The position numbers and the translations under genes were made by a program. From positions 1 to 51,069 of the forward strand of contig CAIRYQ010000078.1 of assembly GCA_903882875.1 (NCBI GenBank): 51,069 nucleotides of DNA, read 5' to 3'. Every line of letters starts with the position of its first letter. The first letter of the stretch is position 1. The stretch comes from an uncultured Spartobacteria bacterium. Lineage in GTDB: Bacteria; Verrucomicrobiota; Verrucomicrobiia; Chthoniobacterales; Chthoniobacteraceae. Shown here one piece after another: positions 44,428 to 51,069 of this stretch. The notes beneath the pieces are model-generated. The model was not told the DNA's origin, ran no database searches, and worked only from the letters and a program-made list of their open reading frames with translations.

Positions 44428-44468
44428 TCGGGCCGGCGGGATTCAAACCCACGGCCTCTTGAACCCGA
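44428..44468 (-). pseudogene. 3' half of a tRNA-Pro(CGG) gene, remnant
   Basis: On the minus strand, TCGGGTTCAAG is followed by AGGCC, a T arm (GTGGG-TTTGAAT-CCCGC), CGGCCCG and a final A. This matches the part of a tRNA-Pro(CGG) from the anticodon to the discriminator base, and C1-G72 with A73 is the usual proline pattern. The 5' half is absent. The T loop has T in place of the invariant C56, and the next bases are TCA rather than CCA. It is therefore not functional and is probably an integration scar. Confidence 0.55.
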
Positions 44469-44627
44469 GAAGAGAAACGAGCCTTTTCGGGTGATGAATT
44501 ACTTGACGCATGAGGCGTAAATCCGCGTGATTTCTGCGGAGAATGTCTCGACATAATCGTGATCAGACGCTCCCCAAGTTGCTTAATGGATGCCGGAACA
44601 CGCATGGATGCTAGGTCGCGATAAGAG

Positions 44628-44663
44628 AAACGCGCCCGGTGGCGTGTGCCTCCGGGCGCGTTT
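44628..44663 (-). terminator. Terminator of the minus-strand DUF1549/1553 gene
   Basis: AAACGCGCCCGG (44628-44639) pairs perfectly with CCGGGCGCGTTT (44652-44663) around a 12-nt loop, 24 bases past the stop at 44687. Read on the minus strand the tail is TTTCTCTT. Confidence 0.85.
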
Positions 44664-44686
44664 GCGTTTTGATTTTTTTGCCGGGC

Positions 44687-47104
44687 TCAGTGGTTGAACA
44701 TGAACTCCTTCGCGTTCATGAGCGCCCAGAAGATGTCGGTGTACACCTTCGGCTGCTCCTCGGTGACGCCCCAGTGTTCCTGGAGCTTCACGAGTTCCTG
44801 CTCGGTCGGAGCGCGGCCGAAGCAGCGGAGGTAGAGTTCCGCGGCGACTTCGCGCGGCGTCATGTTGGCCTTCATGAGTTTCGCGACGACTCCGCCAGCG
44901 GTGATTTTGCCTTCGACGGTGTCGCCGTTGAGCATGTGAAGCGCCTGACTGAGCGTGGGGCCGACTTTTTCGCGCGAGCAAATCTCCTCGCGGTCCGAGC
45001 GTCCGAATGTGGTGAGGAAGTAGCTCGTGGTGCGGCCGTCGGCGATCTCAACGGCACGCGCGCCGAGCGGGAGGCCCTTGTATTTGTCCTTCGTCTCGGT
45101 GACCTGCGTGATGCAGTCGAGCAACACTTCCGACCTCATGCGGCGGATGGTGCCCTTTGCAAAATTGCGGTCGTCGAGTTCGTTCGACTCATTCACGCGG
45201 GTCGCGCGCTGGTAGGCGACGCTGGTGCAGATGTCGCGCACGAGGTGGCGCAGGTCGTATTTGTATTCGACGAGCTTCGCGGCGAGCGCCTCGAGGAGCT
45301 CGGGGTTGCTTGGCGGGTTCGAGAGGCGCGAATCGTCCACGGGCTCGACGATGCCGCGGCCCATGTACTGCGCCCAGACGAGGTTCGCAATGTGGCGCGG
45401 GAAGAACGGATTTTTCGGCGAAGCGACCCAGTCGGCGAGCACCTGCCGACGATCCTTGCCGGTGCAATCGGGCTGCTCCTCGCCGAGAAATTTCGGCGGG
45501 ATAACGCGGCTGTCCACCGGGTGGCGCGCCTCGCCGCTGCCGGAATTATAGACGATGCGTTCGCGCGGATCTTCGCCCGGCTTGCGGGCGACCTGCGTGA
45601 AGAACGAGACAAAGCCGCGATAGTCGGCCATCGTCCAGCGGTCGAATGGATGGTTGTGGCACTGCGCGCACTGGATGCGCGTGCCGAAGAACGCCTGCGC
45701 GGTGTTTTCCGCGAGCTTGAGCGGGTCAATTTCCAGCTCGTAGTAATTGGTCGCCGGGCTGTCCATGTTCGAACCGGTGGCGAGGATGAGCTGCTTCGCC
45801 ATTTCGTTCACGGGGACATTTTTCTCGAGCTGCTCGCGGATCCATCCGTAGTACGTGAGCACGGACTTGTAGCTGGCCTGCTGCTGGTTGTTCGTCGTGC
45901 GGACCTGCAGGAGTTCGCTCCATTTCATCGCCCAGATGTCCACAAACTCATTTCTCGCGAGAAGCTGATCCACCTTTTTCGCGCGCTTCGCAGCGTCCTT
46001 GTCGGAGGTGAATGCCTTCACCTCCTCGGGCGTCGGCAGCGTGCCGGTGATGTCAATGTGCGCGCGGCGCAGGAACGTCTCGTCGTCGCATGTCGGGCTC
46101 GGGAAAATGCGGAGCTTGTCGAGCTTCGCGTCCACGAGCTGGTCCACGTAGTTGTGCTCGTCATATTTCGGTTTCGTGTACTGGAGGCCCTTCGGGATGA
46201 CGATGACCTGCGTGCCGACGGTGTAGGTGGCGTAGCGCGCCATGACGAACGCCTCGCCGCGCTGGCCGGTCGTGATCACACCCTCTTTGTCAATCTTCGC
46301 CGAGCCCTCGTTGCTGCTCAGGAAGAGCGCGAGGTTCGTCACGTCACGGTCGGTGCCGTCGCTGTAGTGCGCACGCACGGTGATTTTGAATTTCTGATCC
46401 GGTGCCTCGAGCAGGAGCTGTTTCGGCAAAATCTCGATGCTCGTGGCCTCGGCGACGTCCTTCGCGTCGTCGGGCGCACCGGCCTCGATCCAGCGGAGGA
46501 GCGTCTGGTTGTTCTCACTGTCCTTCGTGAAAAGTTTGCCGCCGGTGTGCGGCGCGTCGCCGTTGCACTTCGTCACAAGCATCGAGGCGTCGGGCGTGGC
46601 GAGGTTGATGCGCCGTCCGATCATCTCGCGTGTGAGGCGGTAGTGGTCGCCCGCGGGATCGTAGCCGAAGAGCGAGAGCCGGAAGCCGTCCTTGCCGCGC
46701 GCGGAGCCGTGGCAGCCGCCGCTGTTGCAGGTGTTGCGCATGAAGATGGGCATCACGTCGAGCCGGAAGGAAATCTGCTGGTCGGTCTTGGCCTCCTCGA
46801 CCTTCACCGGCACGTCCACGGTCTGGCCGTTGTAGGCGACCTTCAGCACGGTCTGGCCGTCGGCGACGGGATATACGATGCCGTTTTCGACGCGTGCCTT
46901 CGTCGCGTCGGAGAGCGTGAACTTCGCCTGCGTCGTCACGTTGCGCTGGACGCCGTTCGGCTCGGTGATGCGGCACACGAGCGACTGGCGGTCGCGCAGG
47001 AACTTGAGGTTCACCTCGGACGGGAAGACCTCGAAGTTGTTCGCGGCGAAACTTGCGCCCGCGAACGTGAAGACTAGAGGCAGGAAACGGATGGCTTTTT
47101 GCAT
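44687..47104 (-). CDS. Ig-like + DUF1549 + DUF1553 exported haem protein
   Basis: The 805-aa protein has a Sec signal (FLPLVFTFAGASFA-AN) and an N-terminal Ig-like domain (about 25-105). A cytochrome-like domain follows whose haem site is C126-N-S-G-G-C-H132, a CX4CH instead of CxxCH. A second Ig-like segment is near 245-310. DUF1549 (about 340-520) contains C479-A-Q-C-H483 in IQCAQCHNHPFDRW, and DUF1553 (about 560-790) contains ANLVWAQYMGRGI and LSQALHMLNGDTVEGKI. This is a subtype distinct from the two DUF1549/1553 proteins at 34848 and 39326. It lies 76 bases after the PPC-domain gene and ends at a strong terminator. Confidence 0.85.
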   Translation of the reverse strand: MQKAIRFLPLVFTFAGASFAANNFEVFPSEVNLKFLRDRQSLVCRITEPNGVQRNVTTQAKFTLSDATKARVENGIVYPVADGQTVLKVAYNGQTVDVPVKVEEAKTDQQISFRLDVMPIFMRNTCNSGGCHGSARGKDGFRLSLFGYDPAGDHYRLTREMIGRRINLATPDASMLVTKCNGDAPHTGGKLFTKDSENNQTLLRWIEAGAPDDAKDVAEATSIEILPKQLLLEAPDQKFKITVRAHYSDGTDRDVTNLALFLSSNEGSAKIDKEGVITTGQRGEAFVMARYATYTVGTQVIVIPKGLQYTKPKYDEHNYVDQLVDAKLDKLRIFPSPTCDDETFLRRAHIDITGTLPTPEEVKAFTSDKDAAKRAKKVDQLLARNEFVDIWAMKWSELLQVRTTNNQQQASYKSVLTYYGWIREQLEKNVPVNEMAKQLILATGSNMDSPATNYYELEIDPLKLAENTAQAFFGTRIQCAQCHNHPFDRWTMADYRGFVSFFTQVARKPGEDPRERIVYNSGSGEARHPVDSRVIPPKFLGEEQPDCTGKDRRQVLADWVASPKNPFFPRHIANLVWAQYMGRGIVEPVDDSRLSNPPSNPELLEALAAKLVEYKYDLRHLVRDICTSVAYQRATRVNESNELDDRNFAKGTIRRMRSEVLLDCITQVTETKDKYKGLPLGARAVEIADGRTTSYFLTTFGRSDREEICSREKVGPTLSQALHMLNGDTVEGKITAGGVVAKLMKANMTPREVAAELYLRCFGRAPTEQELVKLQEHWGVTEEQPKVYTDIFWALMNAKEFMFNH

Positions 47105-47180
47105 GGGTGGAGTCGTTGTTTCAGCTTGGAATCAAAATATCGGCGCAGGTTCGTTTTCTTTGGCCCGCTTGCAGTCAGGA

Positions 47181-49520
47181 TCAGGGATTGGCGGTGGCGA
47201 CCTTCGTCGAAGGCGTGGCTTTGTCCACACGCAGGATGCCGCCGCTGGCGATCGTGTTCGTCATCGTCTCGCCGTCGCGCACCAGCGTGAAGGACGCGAA
47301 GATCGTCTTGTGCTGGCCGGTCTGCGCCTTCGGCGTGGCCTTGAGCGGGAACTTCACTTCGGTGGAGTCCTTCGTGATCTCGCGCTCCTCGGAAATCACG
47401 CCTTCCGGCAGGCCGACGAGGGCGATCTTCGCCTTGCCGGAAAATTCCGCCTTCTGCTCGATCTTCACGGTCATCGAACCCTCGCCGCCCTGGTCAATGA
47501 ACGTGCGGACGATGGTCCCGGTGACGAACGGCGCGGCGACTTCGAGTTCAAAGAGCTGCGTGCTGAACCACGTCGGGCCTTTGCCGAAGTCCGCGGTGCC
47601 GACGATGGCCGTCTTCCATTTCGCGATCGGCGCATTGCCGTTTCCGCTGATGGTGATCTCGCCCTCGTTCTTGCCCTCGGGGATGGTCACCGTGCCCGGC
47701 GTGCCGACGCCCGGCGGCGCGTAGAGCACCTGGAAGTCAATCGGCCCCTTGTAGTCATTGCGGCGCTGCGCGACGACCTTCAGCGCCATCGAGCCGCTCT
47801 GAAGCAGCGGCACCTTCGGCTGGATGCAGTTGATCGTCACCGGAATTTCTTCGGTGACCGCGATGGGCAGCGCGTTTTCATCCACGCCGTAGTAGGCCTT
47901 GTTATTACCATTCTCGGAGACCTCTACGCGGTGCGCGACGCGCGTGCCGACCTTCACGTCCTTCGGCGGCTCCGTGAGCGTCGCCGCGATCGTGAAGCTC
48001 TTCTGCGCAGGCGCGGCGTCGGGTTTCGCCTCGAAGACCATCGCGATGCGATCCACAGACTTGTCCACCTTGTCAAAGGCGGCCGTCACGCCCGCCGGAA
48101 GATTCTTCGGCTCGAGGGTCGCCTCGCCGCCCACATCCGCGCGCTTGAGCTGCACGAGCGTGGCGTAACGGTTGCCCTTCGGCACCGGCACGGCGCGGCG
48201 CTGCTGCGAGCTGTTGATGACCATCTCCGGCAGATACGTGATCAGCGTCGGCTCGACCTTCGTGATTTCCACGCGATACGCGAACAGCGGGCCGCCGCGC
48301 ATGAGCTGGTCGTGGACCTGGATGAAAAAGTCGCCGTCATTCGGCGCGGTCCAGCGCAGGTAGCTGTCTGGCCCGCCCGCGTCGTCATTCAGCGCGAGGC
48401 GCGCGCCCTTCTCGTTGTAAATCTCCAGCACCGAATCCAGCGGCGAGCGCAACATGCGCGCACGGACGTTGATCTCGTACACCACGCCCTTCTGAGCGGT
48501 GATGCGGAAATAATCCACGTCACCCTTTTCCGAGATGATCCCGTTCAGCGCCACCGGCAGCGCGGTCTTCACCGGCGTCGCGGTCTCGATCGTGTTGTTC
48601 GGCTCCACTTCCATCACGTTCGGAAAGGGCGACACGCGGACAAAGTTCGGCTGCGGCGCGCTGAGGCCGTCCTTCTGCGCGATGATTTCAAATTTGTCCT
48701 GCGGCTCGGCAGGCAGCTTCACGGTCTGCTCGTACGGGCCGCCCGCGTCGCCGAGCATTGTGAATTTCACCGTCTCGCCCGCCATTCCGCCGAGCGGATA
48801 TGTGACAGTCGGGCGCGGATGCGAGCCGAGGTGCAGCAGGTAATTGCACGCGCCGCTACCGTTGTTCGTCGAGTCACGGAGGATCACGCGATACTTCCCG
48901 TCCTCCGGCGCGATGATGCTCGTCGCCGGATCCTGCCGCGTGAACGCACAGTCGTCCACCTCCGCAAGTTCCTTCCCCACAGCGTTCGTGATTTTCAGAT
49001 GGCCGTCAAAAAATGACCCCGTCGAAAGACGCACGCCGACGACCTCCGCGGAGAGGCGCTGCCCCTTTTTCAGCTCCACCTCGAAATGATCCTGATCCTC
49101 ACCCGGCGCACTGCCGTAGTAAGTCGTGCCGAGCGTCGCAGGCTGCACCTTGTACGGATCCTTCGGATCCTCATCGGCCTCCTTTACCACCGGATACGGC
49201 GTGACGTAGAAAAGCCGCACGTCGCCGACACCGGAATTTGTGATCGCCCGGAACGCATACTCGCCGAGACGCGCATCCGCCGCGATTTTCAGCTTCGCCT
49301 TGAACTTGCCCGCAGTCACTTCGCTCACGCTGACGCACTCGACGCCCGGCTGGTCGAACAGCAGCGTGCGCGCGTCGCCGAGGTTGTTTCCCGAAAGCGT
49401 GACCTCCGCCTCCGTCCCGCGCTGCCCCGCCGCCGGGACGACCTGGCCGACCGATGGCGAGCCGGCGAATGCGGAAATCGTGGGGACGATGCAGGAAGCG
49501 AGGATGGCGATGCGTTTCAT
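47181..49520 (-). CDS. Exported protein with IPT-like and PPC-type domains
   Basis: The 779-aa protein has a Sec signal (AILASCIVPTISAFA-GS) and an IPT/TIG-like domain (SVGQVVPAAGQRGTEAEVTL). Two bacterial pre-peptidase C-terminal-type domains follow, about 140-235 (EDQDHFEVELKKGQRLSAEV) and about 305-410 (GDVDYFRITAQKGVVYEINV). The rest is a series of beta-rich modules. No catalytic motif is visible, so it is likely a binding or scaffold protein outside the cytoplasm. It is transcribed first in an operon with the CX4CH haem protein, an association repeated in PVC genomes. Confidence 0.78.
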   Translation of the reverse strand: MKRIAILASCIVPTISAFAGSPSVGQVVPAAGQRGTEAEVTLSGNNLGDARTLLFDQPGVECVSVSEVTAGKFKAKLKIAADARLGEYAFRAITNSGVGDVRLFYVTPYPVVKEADEDPKDPYKVQPATLGTTYYGSAPGEDQDHFEVELKKGQRLSAEVVGVRLSTGSFFDGHLKITNAVGKELAEVDDCAFTRQDPATSIIAPEDGKYRVILRDSTNNGSGACNYLLHLGSHPRPTVTYPLGGMAGETVKFTMLGDAGGPYEQTVKLPAEPQDKFEIIAQKDGLSAPQPNFVRVSPFPNVMEVEPNNTIETATPVKTALPVALNGIISEKGDVDYFRITAQKGVVYEINVRARMLRSPLDSVLEIYNEKGARLALNDDAGGPDSYLRWTAPNDGDFFIQVHDQLMRGGPLFAYRVEITKVEPTLITYLPEMVINSSQQRRAVPVPKGNRYATLVQLKRADVGGEATLEPKNLPAGVTAAFDKVDKSVDRIAMVFEAKPDAAPAQKSFTIAATLTEPPKDVKVGTRVAHRVEVSENGNNKAYYGVDENALPIAVTEEIPVTINCIQPKVPLLQSGSMALKVVAQRRNDYKGPIDFQVLYAPPGVGTPGTVTIPEGKNEGEITISGNGNAPIAKWKTAIVGTADFGKGPTWFSTQLFELEVAAPFVTGTIVRTFIDQGGEGSMTVKIEQKAEFSGKAKIALVGLPEGVISEEREITKDSTEVKFPLKATPKAQTGQHKTIFASFTLVRDGETMTNTIASGGILRVDKATPSTKVATANP

Positions 49521-49646
49521 GAGCGGAAAAATGCGGGGGTAAGATGTTCGCCATGATAACGCACAACCGCACCGGGTCTTAGCGGGGAAGAATCACCTTT
49601 GATCGCAGGCTCGACACACCGCCGTTTGCGCGGCTTCCTCCCCGCG

Positions 49647-50390
49647 ATGAAACTCCCCTCCCCGCTCCGCCTGCTCCCGCTCCTGCTCATCGCCCGCGTC
49701 GCCTTCGCCGCCGACGCCCCCATCCCCGCCGAAATCCGCGCGCAGATGATCGCCTCCTTCGAAGCCACCCGCACCGAATCCACCGAAGCCCTCGCCAAGG
49801 AACCCGCGAGCACCGAATGGCTCACCCGCCGCGGCGACGCCCGCCTCTTCCTCGGCGATGCAAAAGGCGCGGTCGCCGACTTTGAAAAGGAGATCGCCCT
49901 AGACCCCTCGCACGACGCCCCACACTGGCGCCTCGGCATCGCGTATCTCTTCGCCGGCGAATTCGCGAAGTCCGCAAAGCAGTTTGAAAAATACCACGCC
50001 TACGACGACCGCGACCGCGAGAACGGCGTCTGGCAATTCCTCGGCAACGCCCGCGTCGTCGGCATCGAAAAAGCCCGCACCTCGATGCTCGCCTACACCC
50101 GCTTCGACCGCGAGCCCTTCCCCGCGATCTACGAAATGCTCGCCGGCAAAAAGACCGGCGCGGAAGTCCTCGCCGAGATGGAAAAGAAATCCCTCGGCGA
50201 AAATGCCGCCGTCATGTTCTTCGCCCACTACTACATCGGCCTGAACGAAGACCTCCTCGGCCACAAGGAAGCCGCCCGCGAACACCTCGCCAAAGCCGTC
50301 GCCCTATCCATGAAATCCAACGCCCGCGGCGGCCCCGGCTACATGGGCCAGGTCGCGCGCTTGCACTACGAGGCGATGGCGGAAAAATGA
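49647..50390 (+). CDS. Exported TPR-like protein
   Basis: The 247-aa protein starts with a Sec signal (LRLLPLLLIARVAFA-AD). TPR-type helix pairs lie at about 50-125: WLTRRGDARLFLGDAKGAVADF then WRLGIAYLFAGEFAKSAKQF. A further pair near the C-terminus includes HYYIGLNEDLLGHKEAAREH. TPRs mediate protein contacts, and no enzyme motif is seen. The ATG at 49647 begins the signal peptide, while an ATG at 49599 would put a charged extension before it. It is divergent from the PPC-domain operon. Confidence 0.75.
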   Translation: MKLPSPLRLLPLLLIARVAFAADAPIPAEIRAQMIASFEATRTESTEALAKEPASTEWLTRRGDARLFLGDAKGAVADFEKEIALDPSHDAPHWRLGIAYLFAGEFAKSAKQFEKYHAYDDRDRENGVWQFLGNARVVGIEKARTSMLAYTRFDREPFPAIYEMLAGKKTGAEVLAEMEKKSLGENAAVMFFAHYYIGLNEDLLGHKEAAREHLAKAVALSMKSNARGGPGYMGQVARLHYEAMAEK

Positions 50391-50579
50391 TGCTCTGCCG
50401 CATTTGCCGCGGCACTCTGCACATCGCCCGAATCATCCTCGACCCGCGCATCCTTCACCAAAAACTGCGGCAGGCGACCCTCAACCGCCTCACCGCATCG
50501 CGGCGGGAAGACACGGTTTACCGTGCTCCTTGCAAAAAACGTTTGGCAGGCCGCGCTACAACTGCGACTTTTTTTCACC

Positions 50580-50792
50580 ATGAGTCTCGCTGAAATCAAA
50601 GCGGAATTGAAATCCATGAACCGCGCCGAGCGCATGACGCTCGCCGAGTATCTGGAAACCCTCAACCGGCTCGACGATCCGGGTGTGCGTGAGGAAATCA
50701 GCACCGCCATGCAGCGCATGGATTCCGGGCGCAAGGTCACCGAGGAGGAAATCCTCGCCTCCCACCAACAGCTTCTCGCCGAGGGCCGCTGA
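50580..50792 (+). CDS. Antitoxin-like small protein
   Basis: The 70-aa protein has an N-terminal helical part, SLAEIKAELKSMNRAERMTLAEYLETLNRL, and a C-terminal tail rich in Glu/Arg (KVTEEEILASHQQLLAEGR). Size, composition and a stop immediately followed by the next ATG (TGA-ATG) fit the antitoxin of a type II toxin-antitoxin pair. The named antitoxin family is not certain. The 189-bp gap before it holds no clear gene. Confidence 0.5.
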   Translation: MSLAEIKAELKSMNRAERMTLAEYLETLNRLDDPGVREEISTAMQRMDSGRKVTEEEILASHQQLLAEGR

Positions 50793-51069
50793 ATGCCCGC
50801 CTGAAAGTTCATCCTTGATGAACAGGCCTTCGAGTTCTTCCGGGCAGTGCGCGGCACGGAACGCCAGGCACTCATCCGGGCTTTTGAGGAACTTCGCACG
50901 CACCCAACCGCCGAAGGCGACTGGCAAATCTCGCGCGCCGCCTTCCGAGCCCCGCGCACCGCCTTCCGAGCCTTGCACGCCGCCTTCCGAGCCTTGCACG
51001 CCGCCTTCCGAGCCTTGCACGCCGCCTTCCGAGCCTTGCACGCCGCCTTCCGAGCCTTGCACATCCGCC
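50793..51069 (+). pseudogene. Toxin-like gene with an early in-frame stop, running into a repeat array
   Basis: The ATG at 50793 directly follows the antitoxin stop. Codons 1-3 are followed by TGA (50802-50804) and the same frame then reads KFILDEQAFEFFRAVRGTE, RQALIRAFEELRTHPTAEGD and WQIS, a pattern seen at the start of RelE/ParE-like toxins. A TGG-to-TGA change at a Trp codon would explain the stop. The expected C-terminal half is replaced by 21-bp repeats that keep the frame open to the window edge. Both damages suggest an inactive toxin, with the antitoxin surviving. Confidence 0.5.
50937..51062 (+). repeat. Tandem array of six 21-bp units at the window edge
   Basis: Units starting at 50979, 51000, 51021 and 51042 are identical: GCC-GCC-TTC-CGA-GCC-TTG-CAC, read A-A-F-R-A-L-H in the toxin frame. 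The two before them, at 50937 and 50958, are slightly diverged. The array may continue past the window. Identity between units suggests recent expansion or a sequence-assembly artefact. Confidence 0.8.

Larger units (their letters stand above)
43990..44627. other. Structured gene-free region
   Basis: These 638 bases hold no convincing protein gene but several signals, each listed separately: a CRP-type palindrome (44089), the second copy of the RNA-like element (44146), a long inverted repeat (44333-44391) and a tRNA-Pro 3' remnant (44428). It separates two convergent blocks of PVC-type genes. Confidence 0.6.

Noticed and set aside
44428-44468. Intact tRNA gene
   Set aside because: No D arm or 5' acceptor strand is present, C56 is altered and the 3' CCA is TCA.
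44639-49016. Long plus-strand frames (about 810 and 710 residues) over the DUF1549/1553 and PPC-domain genes
   Set aside because: Opposite-strand genes have signal peptides, haem motifs and a terminator; these frames have none.
50802-50804. TGA in the toxin frame as selenocysteine or programmed read-through
   Set aside because: It is at codon 4 at a position that would suit Trp, no SECIS-like hairpin follows and the gene is otherwise damaged.
50366-51064. Minus-strand frames across the terminal repeat array
   Set aside because: They consist of repeat translations plus the antisense of the toxin and antitoxin, with no independent coding signal.

Overview
The window comes from a GC-rich bacterium of the Planctomycetes-Verrucomicrobia-Chlamydiae group, most likely a Verrucomicrobiota (inference). 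The main signs are three proteins with Planctomycete-type cytochrome plus DUF1549/DUF1553 domains, two DUF1501 proteins, two giant PVC-type haem-binding dehydrogenase-like proteins and several Tat- or Sec-exported oxidoreductases. No taxonomic marker gene such as rRNA is present.

Layout. (1) 1-895: the end of an RbsD/FucU-like mutarotase, a gene-poor gap and an orphan LuxR-type HTH protein. (2) 892-7167, minus strand: a tightly overlapping eight-gene surface-polysaccharide operon. In transcription order it encodes a GDPD-like enzyme, cupin, HAD hydrolase, two tandem nucleotidyltransferases, methyltransferase, Wzx-like flippase and WavE-like glycan protein. (3) 7246-16714: a secreted protein of unknown function, a PVC haem protein, cysK, an ABC-F ATPase, an exported mono-haem protein and an exported rhodanese. 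(4) 16920-26855: 3-methyladenine glycosylase, an unknown gene, a Tat-exported Gfo/Idh/MocA oxidoreductase, a ureohydrolase-like protein, DsbD, a hybrid histidine kinase, an EamA transporter and ruvB. (5) 26919-29917, minus strand: a small cassette of unrecognised genes, one carrying an in-frame 21-bp repeat array, and a basic histone-like protein. (6) 30471-43989: a 13.5-kb operon with one PVC haem protein and two successive DUF1549/1553 + DUF1501 pairs. (7) 43990-44686: a gene-free stretch with a CRP-type palindrome, an RNA-like element, inverted repeats and a tRNA-Pro 3' remnant. (8) 44687-49520, minus strand: another DUF1549/1553 protein and a PPC-domain partner. (9) 49647 to the end: a TPR protein and a degenerate toxin-antitoxin pair running into a second 21-bp repeat array.

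Working together: the large exported haem proteins, DUF1501 proteins and DsbD point to an extensive extracytoplasmic redox and catabolic apparatus. The polysaccharide operon builds or decorates a surface glycan. The most novel signal is a two-copy element at 19713-19781 and 44146-44205. Each copy has an identical 18-nt motif followed by a hairpin whose sequence differs but whose pairing is kept, and then a six-T tract. This is the pattern expected of a small-RNA family. One copy sits just downstream of a perfect TGTGA-N6-TCACA palindrome.
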